This document shows positions 1 through 12,399 of a DNA stretch of 64,000 nucleotides, one piece after another; position 1 is the first letter of the stretch, and every line of letters starts with the position of its first letter. The translations under genes were made by a program, and so were the position numbers. Origin of the DNA: Paenibacillus abyssi (GTDB taxonomy: Bacteria > Bacillota > Bacilli > Paenibacillales > Paenibacillaceae); the NCBI RefSeq assembly GCF_014640295.1, contig NZ_BMGR01000004.1:346565-410564 (forward strand). The letters run 5' to 3'. The notes under the pieces were generated by a model. That model had not been told where the DNA came from. It saw nothing but the letters and a program-made list of their open reading frames with translations, and did no database searches.

Positions 1-1000
1 CCGTAATATTAGGAAGCTGGTACTCATATCCGAATGCCTGATGGACAACGTTTTTACTCATGTCAAAACTAAATTCCCCATAAGGTGACGTACCTGAATA
101 AAGAGCACCACAACCGCCATTAATGTAGAGTTTCTTACCTACACAATTTTCCCATACAGAGTCCAGTACCGTCTTCAGCTCCTCATCCCCATTTTCAAGA
201 TAGATATCTGCTACTCCTGAATATAGATAGGTAGAACGAACACCATGTCCAACAATCTTTCTATGTTCTCTTAGTGGTAATCTGTCTTGATTATCATTAG
301 TTCCATTTTTTACCAAATCCCGTGCTTTAAGAGCCAACTCAGCCAATTCCAGATATTCGTTCTTCCCGGTCGTTCTATACAATTCCGTAATCCCCATATA
401 GTGAGAAGGGCAAACCTCTGTTAATGCCTCGCCCTTTCGAATTTGCTCTTCATATAGATTCCTCAAATATCCAGCTGCTTTTTCCGCCACCTTCAGGAAA
501 GAATCCTTTCCTGTAATTCTCTTATATGCACAGGCTGTGGTCATCAGATGTCCGAAATTATAGAATTCAAAATCATTTACATGTCCCAATCGACTATTAC
601 CACCGCTACTCTTATCTGCGATGATCTGCTTTGTGGAGATATAACCATCAAGCTGTTGTGCCTTGCTAATGAGTTCAATATAAGCATCCAAATCCTTCTC
701 TAACTCTTTGTCGCCACGCTTGGCCACAACATACATGGCAGCTTCCATCCACTTATAAAAATCACCGTCTCCAAATGGAGTTCCTGCATGTTCCCCCTCA
801 TGAAGCTCAGCCGCCACTCGGAAGTTTTCTACGACATGAAACGTCGGTGAATCATCTTCAAACTGACTCCTAATATGCGGAACAGATACATCTGCGCAAA
901 CATCAAACCTTTCTTTCCAGAACCCTTCATTCCAATCAATAGCCTGTACCGGTAAAGAATGTACTTTGGAATACTTGCTTTTCCTTGTATCAATCAGCAT
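1..1000 (-). CDS. GH127 beta-L-arabinofuranosidase, N-terminal part (runs off window)
   Basis: The reading frame opens at an ATG at 1000 behind a strong GAGGAGG and stays open for about 333 codons to the window edge, so the C-terminus is missing. The start MLIDTRKSKYSK, the helical-barrel segments (EGFWKERF, HEGEHAGTPFGDGDFYKW, YLYSGVADIY) and the segment YINGGCGALYSG followed by FGYEYQLPN match the GH127/DUF1680 family, in which HypBA1 removes beta-L-arabinofuranose. In that family the zinc-binding Glu and Cys residues and the nucleophilic Cys come just after this last segment, so they lie outside the window and cannot be checked. No signal peptide is seen, so the enzyme is probably intracellular and acts on imported oligosaccharides. 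It lies at the far end of the glycosidase island, in the same orientation. Confidence 0.85.
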   Translation of the reverse strand, partial: MLIDTRKSKYSKVHSLPVQAIDWNEGFWKERFDVCADVSVPHIRSQFEDDSPTFHVVENFRVAAELHEGEHAGTPFGDGDFYKWMEAAMYVVAKRGDKELEKDLDAYIELISKAQQLDGYISTKQIIADKSSGGNSRLGHVNDFEFYNFGHLMTTACAYKRITGKDSFLKVAEKAAGYLRNLYEEQIRKGEALTEVCPSHYMGITELYRTTGKNEYLELAELALKARDLVKNGTNDNQDRLPLREHRKIVGHGVRSTYLYSGVADIYLENGDEELKTVLDSVWENCVGKKLYINGGCGALYSGTSPYGEFSFDMSKNVVHQAFGYEYQLPNIT

Positions 1001-1314
1001 TCTATTTCCTCCTCGTAACAATCTCTCAAATCCTTTTGCAAAAACGCGACAAAGCCATTTTTCAGAACTTCCCTCAACTCGTCACCAGTCTTGGACGTTA
1101 AGATCGCCCCTCGTTCACTCTCATGCCTTTAGGAAAGCGTTAACATTTTGTGAAAAAATAAATAGACGAGAAAGTTTTTTAATTTATTTTCTCATGAACA
1201 AACTACAATAAATATAGAACATATTTCAGAATTTTGTGTTCATTTTAAAGGTTTAACAAAGTAAACAAAACTTTGCTGCTTCTATAATTAAAGGATAAGT
1301 TTAATTTTCTTGAA
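1001..1314. other. AT-rich intergenic region upstream of GH127
   Basis: No credible gene is seen here. It holds the GH127 ribosome site (1009-1015), the cre-like box at 1132, and an imperfect inverted repeat around 1218-1245 (GAACA ... TGTTC). That repeat resembles a decayed copy of the terminator hairpin at 13,881-13,924. The likeness fits the finding that the next segment is a relic related to the genes near 16,339. Confidence 0.5.
1132..1145. promoter_or_regulatory. Putative cre (catabolite-response) box
   Basis: GGAAAGCGTTAACA differs at one position from the cre consensus TGWNANCGNTNWCA. It lies about 130 bases upstream of the GH127 start and could give CcpA repression of that gene. The assignment is by sequence likeness only. 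Confidence 0.45.
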
Positions 1315-1377
1315 TTAATTTGTTGTTGTATATCTATACTGCTCTCTAAAATTCCCAGGTGTCACACCATTGTATTT
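1315..1377 (-). pseudogene. Relic 3' end of an AraC-type response regulator
   Basis: Minus-strand translation gives KYNGVTPGNFREQYRY and then TTTN and a stop. This is the C-terminal signature of AraC-family regulators (GVTPGxxR). It is nearly the same as the end of the intact regulator at 16,339-17,118, whose tail is KYNGVTPGKYREQYKYKI. An in-frame stop precedes the fragment, and nothing upstream continues it. It marks a lost YesN-like gene that once lay next to GH127. Confidence 0.75.
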
Positions 1378-1429
1378 CTAAAAGAATAATGCACTACTAT
1401 TCCAGTAATGCACCCGTTTGTTCAAATAT

Positions 1430-2210
1430 GAATGTTATTGTTAAAATCAGTACACTTTACTACTTCCAATGGACCATCCTGCTCAATGAGGAGAACAGCT
1501 TTTACATCAGTAGGCAAGCCTATTTGGGCATGTGCTTCCACAACCTTCAGTGTTGGTAGATCTAAAAATTCTAGAGTAGTATGAATTATCTTGTTTGCAA
1601 CTAGAGACGGTTTTAGCTGCTGCTTCTAGATCTTGATAAAGATCGAACATCGTCATTTTAGAACTCTGGTATGGGAATAAGCTTTAAAGTTGCTTCCGTA
1701 ATAATTCCGATCGTTCCCTCTGAGCCAACTATTGCGAGGACATAATCACGTGTTACTCCATATTTAAGTCCACGTAAGTCCCCAGAATTTTCGTTTATAT
1801 TCCCACTTGGGTCAGGAAGATAAAATAGCCCCTTTGCTTCAACTGCATTAATCATGTCTAGCGTAATGACTTCAGGTTGAACGGTCACGGTTAAATTTTA
1901 TTCATCGATTTCTAGTATGTCGTTCATATGTTTAAATAGAAGAACTAGTCCTCCTGCGACAGGTTCCTGCACAAAGATTGGTTCCTGATCCTCTTGGTAC
2001 TATCGGTAATCGATTTTCATTGCATATCTTTACAATCTCTGAAACTTCCTTTGTGTTTCGCGGAGCGACAATTGCATCAGGCATCGATTGAAATTGTGGT
2101 GTAGCATCGTAGAAATAGACAAGTCTTCCAACGTTGGAATCGTCATAGTTGGAAGAGCCGACAATATGGATTAGCTTTTGTTTTATTTCATTTGTAATCA
2201 AGTCAAACAT
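1430..2210 (-). pseudogene. glcD: Decayed glycolate oxidase subunit GlcD (FAD-linked oxidase)
   Basis: Two minus-strand pieces, 2210-1932 and 1888-1658, together with residual homology down to about 1430, line up with the N-terminal half of GlcD-type FAD/FMN oxidases. The first piece has the FAD-binding run IVPRGSGTNLCAG. Broken sequence then matches a GGLVLLFKHMNDILEID-like stretch, followed by VTVQPEVITLDMINAVEAKG, LKYGVTRDYV and GSEGTIGIITEATLK. Against the family there is a frameshift or stop near 1895-1935. About 35 residues are missing between DYVLA and IVGSEGT, and the C-terminal half is gone. The parent enzyme oxidises glycolate or related 2-hydroxy acids. The gene is dead, but its presence suggests the locus once handled glycolate or a similar product. 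Confidence 0.8.
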
Positions 2211-2220
2211 CTCCCATTTT

Positions 2221-2264
2221 GAAAAATTAGAAAGCCCCTAGTGATATACTTGAAACACTAGGGG
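2221..2264 (-). terminator. Rho-independent terminator of the glycosidase operon
   Basis: A perfect nine-base stem (CACTAGGGG facing CCCCTAGTG, 2235-2264) is followed on the minus strand by CTTTCTAATTTTT. It lies 33 bases past the stop of the propeller-glycosidase gene and closes the long minus-strand operon. Confidence 0.8.
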
Positions 2265-2297
2265 ATTATTTCTGTTCTAGATCTATTCGGCTAGGCT

Positions 2298-3305
2298 CTA
2301 TGAAAATATATCTTCTGATGCTGCGACCGTAATCGTTCGAAATTCATTTCCGAAATTAACCGTTGGGTCACCTTCTTTATGTCTTCTACTTGAGCAATAA
2401 AAATGATAAAGAACGCCATTATGTGATATGACAGAAGGCTTGTGGGCAAAAATAGAATCAATCTCCCCCTCTTTTCCAATTTCAATAATTGGATCAGGGT
2501 ATTTCTCCCAATGCAGAAGGTCCTTTGATAAAGCGATTCCTTCCTGGGCTTTTTTATAATCGTAACCAAAAAAGTACATGACCCATTGATAACGGTCTGT
2601 ATCATATAGAACACAAGGATCGCTGACAAAACCTAAATCCCATCTATTTTCGGATACACGTAATACAGGATTATTGCTATATCGCTCCCACTTTTGCAGA
2701 TCTTTAGATGTTGCCAAACCTGTCTGTTCAATCCATCTCCCTTCATTTGTATTCTTCGCATTATAATACAAATAAAAGGTACCTCCATGCTCTACTAAAC
2801 ACTCTTTATATAACCCTCCTTTTTCCCACCAATCTCCTGCTTCTGGGGTTAGAATAGGTTCAGATAATCTATGCCATTCTAGTAGATTTTCATCTTCTGT
2901 CCAAGCTAACCCAATCTTTGCGGAGCCTTCTTCATACCCATTTTCCGGATATGCATGATAAACTAGCCAATACTTATTATCCCACTTCTTTAGTACTGGA
3001 GGTGCGTCTATATGATTTTCCTTCATGATCCATGTCCCAGCAATATTTTTGTCGTCCCAGCCTGAGCCTTCATTTCGTCTCAAGATGGTTCCAATCGGCT
3101 CCCAATCTAATAGATTTTCACTCGTTGCAAGTCCTGTTTGGTAACCAACTCCATCAAACCCAACATACATCATGTAAAATTTTTCATTATGCTGGAATAC
3201 AAACGGACAATCCACACAACGTTCATCAAAGCTTCCTTTTTCTCCTGAACCTATTAATACAGGCTTCCCATACTTATATGGGGTTAAATACGGCTCGATA
3301 TTCAT
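2298..3305 (-). CDS. Five-bladed beta-propeller glycoside hydrolase (GH43/GH130-like)
   Basis: The protein has 335 residues, and its ATG follows GAGAGGAG. It shows the repeated blade pattern of five-bladed-propeller glycosidases: aromatic strands such as FYMMYVGF, YWLVYHAYP and FYLYYNAK, each followed by GLA(T/W)S/TxxxxxW segments (TGLATSENLLDW, IGLAWTEDENLLEW, TGLATSKDLQKW, GIALSKDLLHW). Candidate acidic residues sit where this fold carries them (VDCPFVF near residue 32, IDAPPV near 100, and SDPCVLY). No signal peptide is seen. It is the last gene of the operon, 48 bases after the SGNH hydrolase. The exact family is uncertain. GH43-type arabinosidase/xylosidase or a GH130-like phosphorylase are both possible, and substrate cannot be read from the sequence. 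Confidence 0.7.
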   Translation of the reverse strand: MNIEPYLTPYKYGKPVLIGSGEKGSFDERCVDCPFVFQHNEKFYMMYVGFDGVGYQTGLATSENLLDWEPIGTILRRNEGSGWDDKNIAGTWIMKENHIDAPPVLKKWDNKYWLVYHAYPENGYEEGSAKIGLAWTEDENLLEWHRLSEPILTPEAGDWWEKGGLYKECLVEHGGTFYLYYNAKNTNEGRWIEQTGLATSKDLQKWERYSNNPVLRVSENRWDLGFVSDPCVLYDTDRYQWVMYFFGYDYKKAQEGIALSKDLLHWEKYPDPIIEIGKEGEIDSIFAHKPSVISHNGVLYHFYCSSRRHKEGDPTVNFGNEFRTITVAASEDIFS

Positions 3306-3353
3306 ATTCTACTCCTCTCAAGTATTCTAATATTAAATCAGTTTCTTATCGAT

Positions 3354-4064
3354 TTATATCTCAATACCTTGTTTATTTAATTCACTTTTTAGTGTCTCAG
3401 CCATAATGTCGTAGCCAAGTACATGTGGATGTAGACCGTCATTCGCTAAACCTGGTCTTAGTGTTTTCCTATCTTCATCCGTCATTGCTGAATGATAATC
3501 TACATAAACAATTTCTTCTTCTTTAGCAAACTGCTTTAATGACTGGTTAATTTCAATGACTAATTCATTACGTTCTGGAGTTTGTTTGTTTGTATCGATT
3601 CTAGTAGGAAGTAACGAACATACAATAGGGTTAATCCCTGCTTCCTTTGCTTGTTGAACCATTGCTTGAATATCACCCACGATTTCATCATGAATTTGTT
3701 GTGGTTTTTTTCTATTTTGCGGCTGCCATTCATCCAATGCCCACGTATTATTAATCCCTATTTTGATCACTGCATATTTTGGCTTTAGCTGAACGACATC
3801 AGCAGCAAATCTTCTACGAACGAAAGGAGTCATATCCCCTCCAATTCCACGGTTTACAAGGCGGCGATTATTACCATCAAAATACGTTTCGATGTCCCAC
3901 ATATCTGTAATTGAGTCCCCAATAAATACAAAGTCAATCGGTACTTCGTGACGAATTAACACTTCATTGTGATAATCAAATACATTACGCCTTGTATCTG
4001 CTGAAACAATTCCTCCAAACATTCCTGGTCTTATCATTTCAGGACGTTCTGCTTTACTTACCAT
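3354..4064 (-). CDS. SGNH/GDSL hydrolase (putative carbohydrate esterase)
   Basis: The 236-residue protein carries the SGNH blocks in order: FIGDSIT with the nucleophile Ser at residue 51, a Gly block in NRGIGGD (about 72-77), the Asn block in IGINNTW (about 102-107), and the catalytic Asp-x-x-His in NDGLHPH (Asp209, His212). No leader peptide is seen, so it is probably cytoplasmic. It lies between GH95 and the propeller glycosidase in the same operon. This fits an esterase that removes acetyl or similar groups from imported plant oligosaccharides, since pectin side chains are often O-acetylated. Substrate is inferred from context only. The ATG at 4064 follows AAAGAGAGTG. Confidence 0.8.
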   Translation of the reverse strand: MVSKAERPEMIRPGMFGGIVSADTRRNVFDYHNEVLIRHEVPIDFVFIGDSITDMWDIETYFDGNNRRLVNRGIGGDMTPFVRRRFAADVVQLKPKYAVIKIGINNTWALDEWQPQNRKKPQQIHDEIVGDIQAMVQQAKEAGINPIVCSLLPTRIDTNKQTPERNELVIEINQSLKQFAKEEEIVYVDYHSAMTDEDRKTLRPGLANDGLHPHVLGYDIMAETLKSELNKQGIEI

Positions 4065-4095
4065 AAATAATCACTCTCTTTCTTTTTTATTAAGT

Positions 4096-6453
4096 TCAGT
4101 CCTTAAATTCTAGTAAATATGTCTTACCGGCTTTTGCCTTAATTTCAATAATTCCATCCTTTATAATAAATTCTTCATTTACTATACCCGGTATATAATC
4201 AGTTCTTATTCTGCATAAACCATCGTTCAAAGCTTTTATTTGAGTTTTTATTACTTTTCCATTATCCCATTCCATGTCTATCTCATATCCACCACGTGCA
4301 CGAAGACCCTTTATTTTTCCTTTCTTCCAAGCTTTAGGTATAGCTGGCAAAAGGTGAATACATTGATCATGACTTTGTAAAAGCATTTCAGCAATTCCTG
4401 CTGTTGCTCCAAAGTTTGCCTCTACTGTTAACGGATATTCCTTTAGCTTTGGGTGGCGATGTGCATTGAACAGGTTTGGAAATGGATTTGCTACTAGTTT
4501 TGTAAGGTATTCATATGCCATTTCAGGCTCCTCTAGTCTTGCATAAAAACAAATATTCCACGCAAAACACCAGCCTATTGTATCCGTACCTTCATACACT
4601 CTCCGACGATCCAAAGTGACTCTCGCTGCTCTCGCTAATTCCGGAGTAGATCGTGGTGTTATTTGGTTACTTGGATGTAACGCATACAAATGCGCCGTAT
4701 GACGATGGCCAGGTTCTGCTTCATCAAAATCTTTGTACCATTCCTGAAGCTGTCCATGCTTTCCAATCTTTAAAGGTAATAATCGTTCTCTCGCTTCAAT
4801 TAATTTATTTCTGAATTCTTCATCCACCCCAAGAATCTCACTTGAATCAATACAATAAGTAAATAAATCCTTCATAAGCGCAATATCTAGTGTAGAGCTG
4901 ATACTGACTGCTGCATGAACACCATCAGGTCCAATAAATGTATTTTCCGGTGACGTAGATGGGACAGAAACTAAGTTTCCTTCTGAATCCTCTACAAGGT
5001 AATCAAGACAGAATAAAGCAACCCCTTTTATAAGTGGATATGCCGTATTCTGCAGAAACTCCTTACTACCACTAAATGCATAATGTTCCCACAGGTGTTG
5101 ACATAACCATGGTCCAGTCATCGGCCAATACGCCCAGCTTGCCGGACCCTTTGATTTGGCACCTTGTGGGGCTGCTGTCCTCCACAAATCCACTCCATGA
5201 TGGGCTGTCCAGCCTCGACATTTATAGTAGACATCCACCATTTTTCCACCGGCTACCTGTAAATCCTTAAGCATATCAAAAAGTGGTTGACTTAGCTCTG
5301 GCAAATTACATGTCTCAGTAAGCCAATAGTTCATTTCCGTGTTGATATTTGTTGTGTTATTAGAAGTCCACGGCGGACGAGTTTTGTTATTCCAGATTCC
5401 CTGTAAATTGGATGGCTGTGTTCCTGGGCGTGAGCTGGTAATTAATAAATATCTGCCAAAATTGAAAAATAAAATCGCAAGTTGATCGTCTATTTTACCA
5501 TCTCTTACAGCTAAAATTCGTTCATCGGTTGGAATTGATTCATAATTTCGCACATCTAGCTCTAGCTCCACACGATCGAAAAAGGACTGATGATCAGCAA
5601 TATGGCGAGATTTTAATTCCTCATAAGAATAGTTAGTTGCCTCATTTAACCATTTTTCAGAAAGCTTTGCAGGATCCTTTCCTTCTAAAACCGGATCCTT
5701 ATCAAAACCATTAAAGCTTGTTGCTGCTGAAAACAACAATGTTACGGCATTTGCCGATTTAACTAGCAGTCTAGCACCGTGTGCTTCCACACGACCACCT
5801 TCGGGTAAGACCAATAGATTCATTTGAAAAGACATACCTTTCCCTTCTTCATAGATCACCGGTTGTTCACTAGGATCATGTAACGGTTCTACTATGCTTG
5901 GTGCTTTCCCTTGCAATACAATTTGTTCCTTTGTTTTCATAAAAACTGTGTGCTGTAAAGGACTCGTTAACGAAGCTTCGAAATCAATTCCTGCAGGAGT
6001 ATCACTCTCTAACCGAACGACCATTACTTGATCAACGGATGATATAAAGGATTCTCTATAATAACAGACACCCTTACTTTTATATTCAGTAGAAGTAATA
6101 GCAGTTCTTAAATTAAGTTCTCTTCGATAGTCAATTACTTCCAAACCATGCAGAAACTCTATCTGCAAATCACCCATAGCCTGATACGAACTAGACCACG
6201 GTCCGAGCATATGATTCTCAATAATCGTTTGTGCTTCTCGATATTTCTCTGCAAAAATTAACTCTCGAGTTTTTTCCAGATAGTTTACCACTTCGGCATT
6301 ATCAGCCTCCGATGGCATACCGGACCATAATGTATCTTCATTAAGAGAAATACGCTCCTGTTTTACGCCTCCATATACCATGCCTCCAAGACGTCCATTA
6401 CCGATTGGAAGTGACTCTACCCATTCATTTGCTGGAGCTTTATACCACAGCAT
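4096..6453 (-). CDS. GH95 alpha-L-fucosidase / alpha-L-galactosidase, copy 1
   Basis: This is a full-length GH95 protein. The chosen ATG at 6453 gives the usual family start (MLWYKAPANEW) and has AGGAG seven bases upstream. Upstream in-frame GTG and ATG codons (6492, 6474) are alternatives. The N-terminal domain has IGNGRLGGMVYGG and the catalytic barrel has NINTEMNYW (near residue 369) and PSTSPEN. GH95 members are inverting enzymes that cleave alpha-1,2-L-fucose, and some act on alpha-L-galactose. In this copy the strictly conserved IDGNFG segment reads VEANFG, so the usual catalytic Asp (Asp766 in B. bifidum AfcA) is Glu at about residue 678. The paralogue at 13,950 keeps the Asp. No signal peptide is seen. 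The longest form of the frame overlaps the end of the upstream GH42 gene. It may have a changed specificity or reduced activity. Confidence 0.9.
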   Translation of the reverse strand: MLWYKAPANEWVESLPIGNGRLGGMVYGGVKQERISLNEDTLWSGMPSEADNAEVVNYLEKTRELIFAEKYREAQTIIENHMLGPWSSSYQAMGDLQIEFLHGLEVIDYRRELNLRTAITSTEYKSKGVCYYRESFISSVDQVMVVRLESDTPAGIDFEASLTSPLQHTVFMKTKEQIVLQGKAPSIVEPLHDPSEQPVIYEEGKGMSFQMNLLVLPEGGRVEAHGARLLVKSANAVTLLFSAATSFNGFDKDPVLEGKDPAKLSEKWLNEATNYSYEELKSRHIADHQSFFDRVELELDVRNYESIPTDERILAVRDGKIDDQLAILFFNFGRYLLITSSRPGTQPSNLQGIWNNKTRPPWTSNNTTNINTEMNYWLTETCNLPELSQPLFDMLKDLQVAGGKMVDVYYKCRGWTAHHGVDLWRTAAPQGAKSKGPASWAYWPMTGPWLCQHLWEHYAFSGSKEFLQNTAYPLIKGVALFCLDYLVEDSEGNLVSVPSTSPENTFIGPDGVHAAVSISSTLDIALMKDLFTYCIDSSEILGVDEEFRNKLIEARERLLPLKIGKHGQLQEWYKDFDEAEPGHRHTAHLYALHPSNQITPRSTPELARAARVTLDRRRVYEGTDTIGWCFAWNICFYARLEEPEMAYEYLTKLVANPFPNLFNAHRHPKLKEYPLTVEANFGATAGIAEMLLQSHDQCIHLLPAIPKAWKKGKIKGLRARGGYEIDMEWDNGKVIKTQIKALNDGLCRIRTDYIPGIVNEEFIIKDGIIEIKAKAGKTYLLEFKD

Positions 6454-6488
6454 TGTGTTGCTCCTCTCACTCATTTCATTCACTCCTG

Positions 6489-8561
6489 TCACGATTTTAT
6501 TGCAGAAGCAACTCTTTCATTTACTGCTTCCAAAATTAGTACCCCGTTAGGAGGGATATTTATCTCACCACTTATTACCGTCCCAGCTAACATATCCTTC
6601 TGTTTCTTAACTCCGATATCAATTGTTTTTGCTTCAACATTGTGGTTTAAAATAAATGTAAATTCTTTACCATCTTTATTCCTGCGGCTAACTTCAACAT
6701 TTGGAGGTGTGATTAGAGTCGGTTTTATTCCGTTATTTTCACATAAAGCACCTACTAGGTTCTTTAAAAATTCAGGTTCCGGACTAGATGCAACATACCA
6801 AGCATCACCTTTACCGAATATATTTCTCGTTAATGCTGGCATCCCGCGATAAAACTCATTCCCAAATTCAGCAATTACTTCGGCACCTTCTTCATGAATT
6901 AAATCACATAAAATACTAGATTCATATGAACCACTCAATTGGTGAAATGGTTGCTTCATTACGATACTATTTCGTTGTTCAGGAAACAAAGAATCAATTT
7001 CTTCCACCCAAATTCCTAACAGGTTCCGTAGTTCGCCTGGATACCCACCTAACGTTACTAAATCATTTTCATCTACGATTCCACTAAAAAAGGTTGTAAC
7101 AAAGGTTCCCCCATTTTCAACAAATTGTTCTAGCTTTTTAGCGTAGCCTTGTTTTACCATATAAAGAACTGGTGCAATGACTAAATCATATTGCTCTAAA
7201 TCCGTTTCTACACCGATCATATCCACTTGTATATTTTGGTGATAGAAGGCATCATAGTATTTCTGCACTTCATTTATATAATTTAAATCAACACTAGGTC
7301 CACTTGAATGAGCTATTGCCCACCAGTTTTCCCAATCAAACACAATACCGATCTTCGCATCAACCCTTGCTCCTAAAATGGAATCACCTAATTGACTTAG
7401 TTCATGACCTAGCTCTGCACATTCACGGAATACACGTGTATGCTCATGACCAACATGATCAATAAGGGCTCCATGGAATTTTTCAAACGCACCAACCGAT
7501 CTTCTTAGTTGGAAATACATAACACCATCTGCCCCACGAGATACAGCCTGATAGCTCCATAACTTATGTACCCCAGGTCGTTTAAGAGCGTTTTGAGGTT
7601 TCCAATTGAGCTGTGTTGGACATGACTCCATGAGTAAATATGGATCACCATCTTTAAGTCCTCTCATTAAATCATGCCTCATTGCAGTCATGCCCATAGG
7701 CATATCATTTGTTGGGTACATATCTAATGCGATTACATCAAGATATTTTGCCCATTTAAAATAATCTAGCAGTCTGTACGTGCCATTACTTTGAAAATTA
7801 GTTGTCACCACTGCATCTGGAATGACTTCCTTTATTGCATCTCTTTCAAGAAGATAGCAATCTAACAAACTATCAGATATAAACCTGTCATAATCTAATG
7901 AAATCCCTTGAAAGGATGTTACTTCATGGTTACTTGCACTTAAATGTTCACTTAGAAGGTTAGGCAGAACAATTTCATCCCAATCATAAAAGGTATGTCC
8001 CCAAAATTTTGTATTCCATGCCCGATTCACTTCTTCTAAGCTACCATATTTGTTTTGAAGCCAATGACGGAATGACTTTTCACAATTATCACAGTAGCAT
8101 CTAACACCCATTTCATTATTCACGTGCCATAGTAATAGGGCAGGATGATCCTTGTAACGTTCCGCCAGTTTTTTCGCGATTATTTTGGCATATTTCCGAT
8201 AAGTAGGACTATTAGGACATGAATTATGACGACGTCCATACTTTTTCTTCCTGCCTTCAAAGTCAACAGTTAACACATCTGGATACTTTCTGGCCATCCA
8301 TGCAGGATGTGCAGCGGTGCTAGTACCTAGACATACCTTAATTCCATTGTCTGCCAACATATCCATAATCTCATCTAACCACTCAAAGTTATAAGTGGCT
8401 TCATCAGGCTGTGTCAGAGACCATGAGAAAACATTTATTGTCGCTATATCGATATCGGCCAATTTAAACATTCGCATGTCTTCGGACCAAGTGTCCTTTG
8501 GCCATTGTTCGGGATTATAGTCTCCTCCGTGGAGCATTTTCGTAACTTTTTGATTAAACAT
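6489..8561 (-). CDS. GH42 beta-galactosidase, copy 1
   Basis: This 690-residue cytoplasmic GH42 enzyme starts with the family signature (GGDYNPEQWP). The acid/base Glu150 lies in HVNNEMG and the nucleophile Glu312 in LLMESCP. The zinc-site cysteines are Cys115, Cys155, Cys157 and Cys160. Domain order is catalytic barrel (to about 380), trimerisation domain (about 390-600) and a C-terminal beta domain. GH42 enzymes hydrolyse beta-galactosides, or alpha-L-arabinopyranosides in some members, from short oligosaccharides. Together with the adjacent GH2 gene this suggests removal of galactose or arabinopyranose from pectic or arabinogalactan fragments. It is a close paralogue of the gene at 24,133-26,193, with the same spacing of active-site and metal residues. 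Confidence 0.93.
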   Translation of the reverse strand: MFNQKVTKMLHGGDYNPEQWPKDTWSEDMRMFKLADIDIATINVFSWSLTQPDEATYNFEWLDEIMDMLADNGIKVCLGTSTAAHPAWMARKYPDVLTVDFEGRKKKYGRRHNSCPNSPTYRKYAKIIAKKLAERYKDHPALLLWHVNNEMGVRCYCDNCEKSFRHWLQNKYGSLEEVNRAWNTKFWGHTFYDWDEIVLPNLLSEHLSASNHEVTSFQGISLDYDRFISDSLLDCYLLERDAIKEVIPDAVVTTNFQSNGTYRLLDYFKWAKYLDVIALDMYPTNDMPMGMTAMRHDLMRGLKDGDPYLLMESCPTQLNWKPQNALKRPGVHKLWSYQAVSRGADGVMYFQLRRSVGAFEKFHGALIDHVGHEHTRVFRECAELGHELSQLGDSILGARVDAKIGIVFDWENWWAIAHSSGPSVDLNYINEVQKYYDAFYHQNIQVDMIGVETDLEQYDLVIAPVLYMVKQGYAKKLEQFVENGGTFVTTFFSGIVDENDLVTLGGYPGELRNLLGIWVEEIDSLFPEQRNSIVMKQPFHQLSGSYESSILCDLIHEEGAEVIAEFGNEFYRGMPALTRNIFGKGDAWYVASSPEPEFLKNLVGALCENNGIKPTLITPPNVEVSRRNKDGKEFTFILNHNVEAKTIDIGVKKQKDMLAGTVISGEINIPPNGVLILEAVNERVASAIKS

Positions 8562-8579
8562 ATTAACACCTGTCTTTTC

Positions 8580-12355
<3,776 letters not shown>

Positions 12356-12399
12356 TTTTCATTCCTCCTTAGTTATAACTTGCCATTCGCTCTGAGGGC

